64,000 nt of DNA, taken from contig NZ_JAUXVZ010000030.1 in assembly GCF_030680185.1 (NCBI RefSeq), positions 143,133 through 207,132 on the forward strand. Reading direction: 5' to 3'. The position numbers and the translations under genes are program-made. This document shows, piece after piece, positions 63,793 through 64,000 of this stretch (position 1 is the first letter of the stretch; each line of letters begins with the position of its first letter). Origin of the DNA: Phenylobacterium sp. GTDB lineage: Bacteria > Pseudomonadota > Alphaproteobacteria > Caulobacterales > Caulobacteraceae. The notes under the pieces are model-generated. The model worked only from the letters and a program-made list of their open reading frames with translations, searched no databases and had not been told where the DNA came from.

Positions 63793-64000
63793 ATGGCTGA
63801 TTTTGGCGGCGGCGATCTCGACGCCTTCCGCGCGGAAGCGCGGAGCTGGATCGAGGCGAACTTCCCGCCCGCCCTGAAGGGCAAGGCGAATCCGATGATG
63901 CGCGAAGAGCGCAGCAAGCCCAACGCCGACCAGGAAGCCTGGCGCAAGGCGATGGGCGAGAAGGGGTGGGGCGTCCCGACCTGGCCGGCGGCCTATGGCG
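63793..64000 (+). CDS. Acyl-CoA dehydrogenase, paralogue 4 (3' truncated by window)
   Basis: The first 69 residues of a fourth paralogue, beginning MADFGGGDLDAFRAEARSW and reaching WGVPTWPAAYG. The frame is open at the window end. It is 99 bases after paralogue 3, with AAGGAGA upstream of the ATG. The catalytic region is not visible. Confidence 0.88.
   Translation, partial: MADFGGGDLDAFRAEARSWIEANFPPALKGKANPMMREERSKPNADQEAWRKAMGEKGWGVPTWPAAYG

Overview
The window is chromosomal DNA of a GC-rich alphaproteobacterium, almost certainly family Caulobacteraceae (Caulobacter, Phenylobacterium or a close relative). The evidence is a full-length ctrA whose promoter is rich in GANTC (CcrM) sites and TTAA motifs, a podJ polarity gene with a perfect TTAA-N7-TTAAC CtrA box in its promoter region, flagellar export genes (flhA end, fliI, fliJ), and the prfA...prmC-DUF4167 neighbourhood. 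Codon use is uniformly GC-rich. I see no prophage, transposase, CRISPR array, tRNA or rRNA. Genes are densely packed, often with overlapping start and stop codons, and only two gaps exceed 300 bases: the ctrA promoter (5455-5782) and a cluster of palindromic repeats (46387-46697).

Layout. 1-6.5 kb: the 3' end of flhA, a small DUF4282 membrane protein, a minus-strand run (SDR, fliI, fliJ, and a Tat-lipoprotein GH10 xylanase overlapping fliJ), then ctrA and its terminator. 6.6-15.6 kb: an M28 peptidase with a polytopic membrane half, an ArsC-like reductase, a LytM/M23 cell-wall endopeptidase, a double-TetR regulator, and a minus-strand group (zinc alcohol dehydrogenase, alpha/beta hydrolase, ubiG). 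15.7-26.3 kb: lysC, a MFS transporter divergent from a cysteine-rich SufR-like regulator, a CsoR-type copper sensor with its probable own operator, ptsP (EI-Ntr), a RodZ-like protein, ispG, two small unknown genes and prfA. 26.3-36.2 kb: a BrkB/YihY membrane protein, a MOSC protein, prmC, a DUF4167 protein, a zinc-type TonB receptor divergent from zur with a palindromic Zur box between them, a secreted caspase-like protease followed by a Tat-exported CHAP-like amidase, and arfB.

36.2-46.4 kb: hpt and a zinc-ribbon membrane protein (minus), ftsE-ftsX-ydcF-plsC (plus), a ChaC-type cyclotransferase, a DUF2125 protein, then an aromatic/histidine amino-acid run (chorismate mutase, hisC, tyrC) ending in a small multidrug resistance transporter, and an unknown exported protein. 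46.4-54.5 kb: a palindromic repeat cluster, a DinG/XPD-type helicase with an apparently dead exonuclease domain, the ligase-associated helicase plus PdeM pair, and a TauE/SafE permease with its TIGR02186 partner. 54.5-64 kb: podJ, a small membrane protein, an MprF-type protein and a tandem array of four paralogous acyl-CoA dehydrogenases, the last cut by the window edge.

The unifying theme of several loci is cell-cycle and envelope control: CtrA, PodJ, the flagellar exporter, FtsEX and a LytM hydrolase lie within one 60 kb stretch, and two of them show CcrM/CtrA-type sites. The least explained items are the caspase-CHAP pair, the catalytic-residue split among the tandem acyl-CoA dehydrogenases, the degenerate exonuclease on the helicase, and the 23-bp palindrome family.
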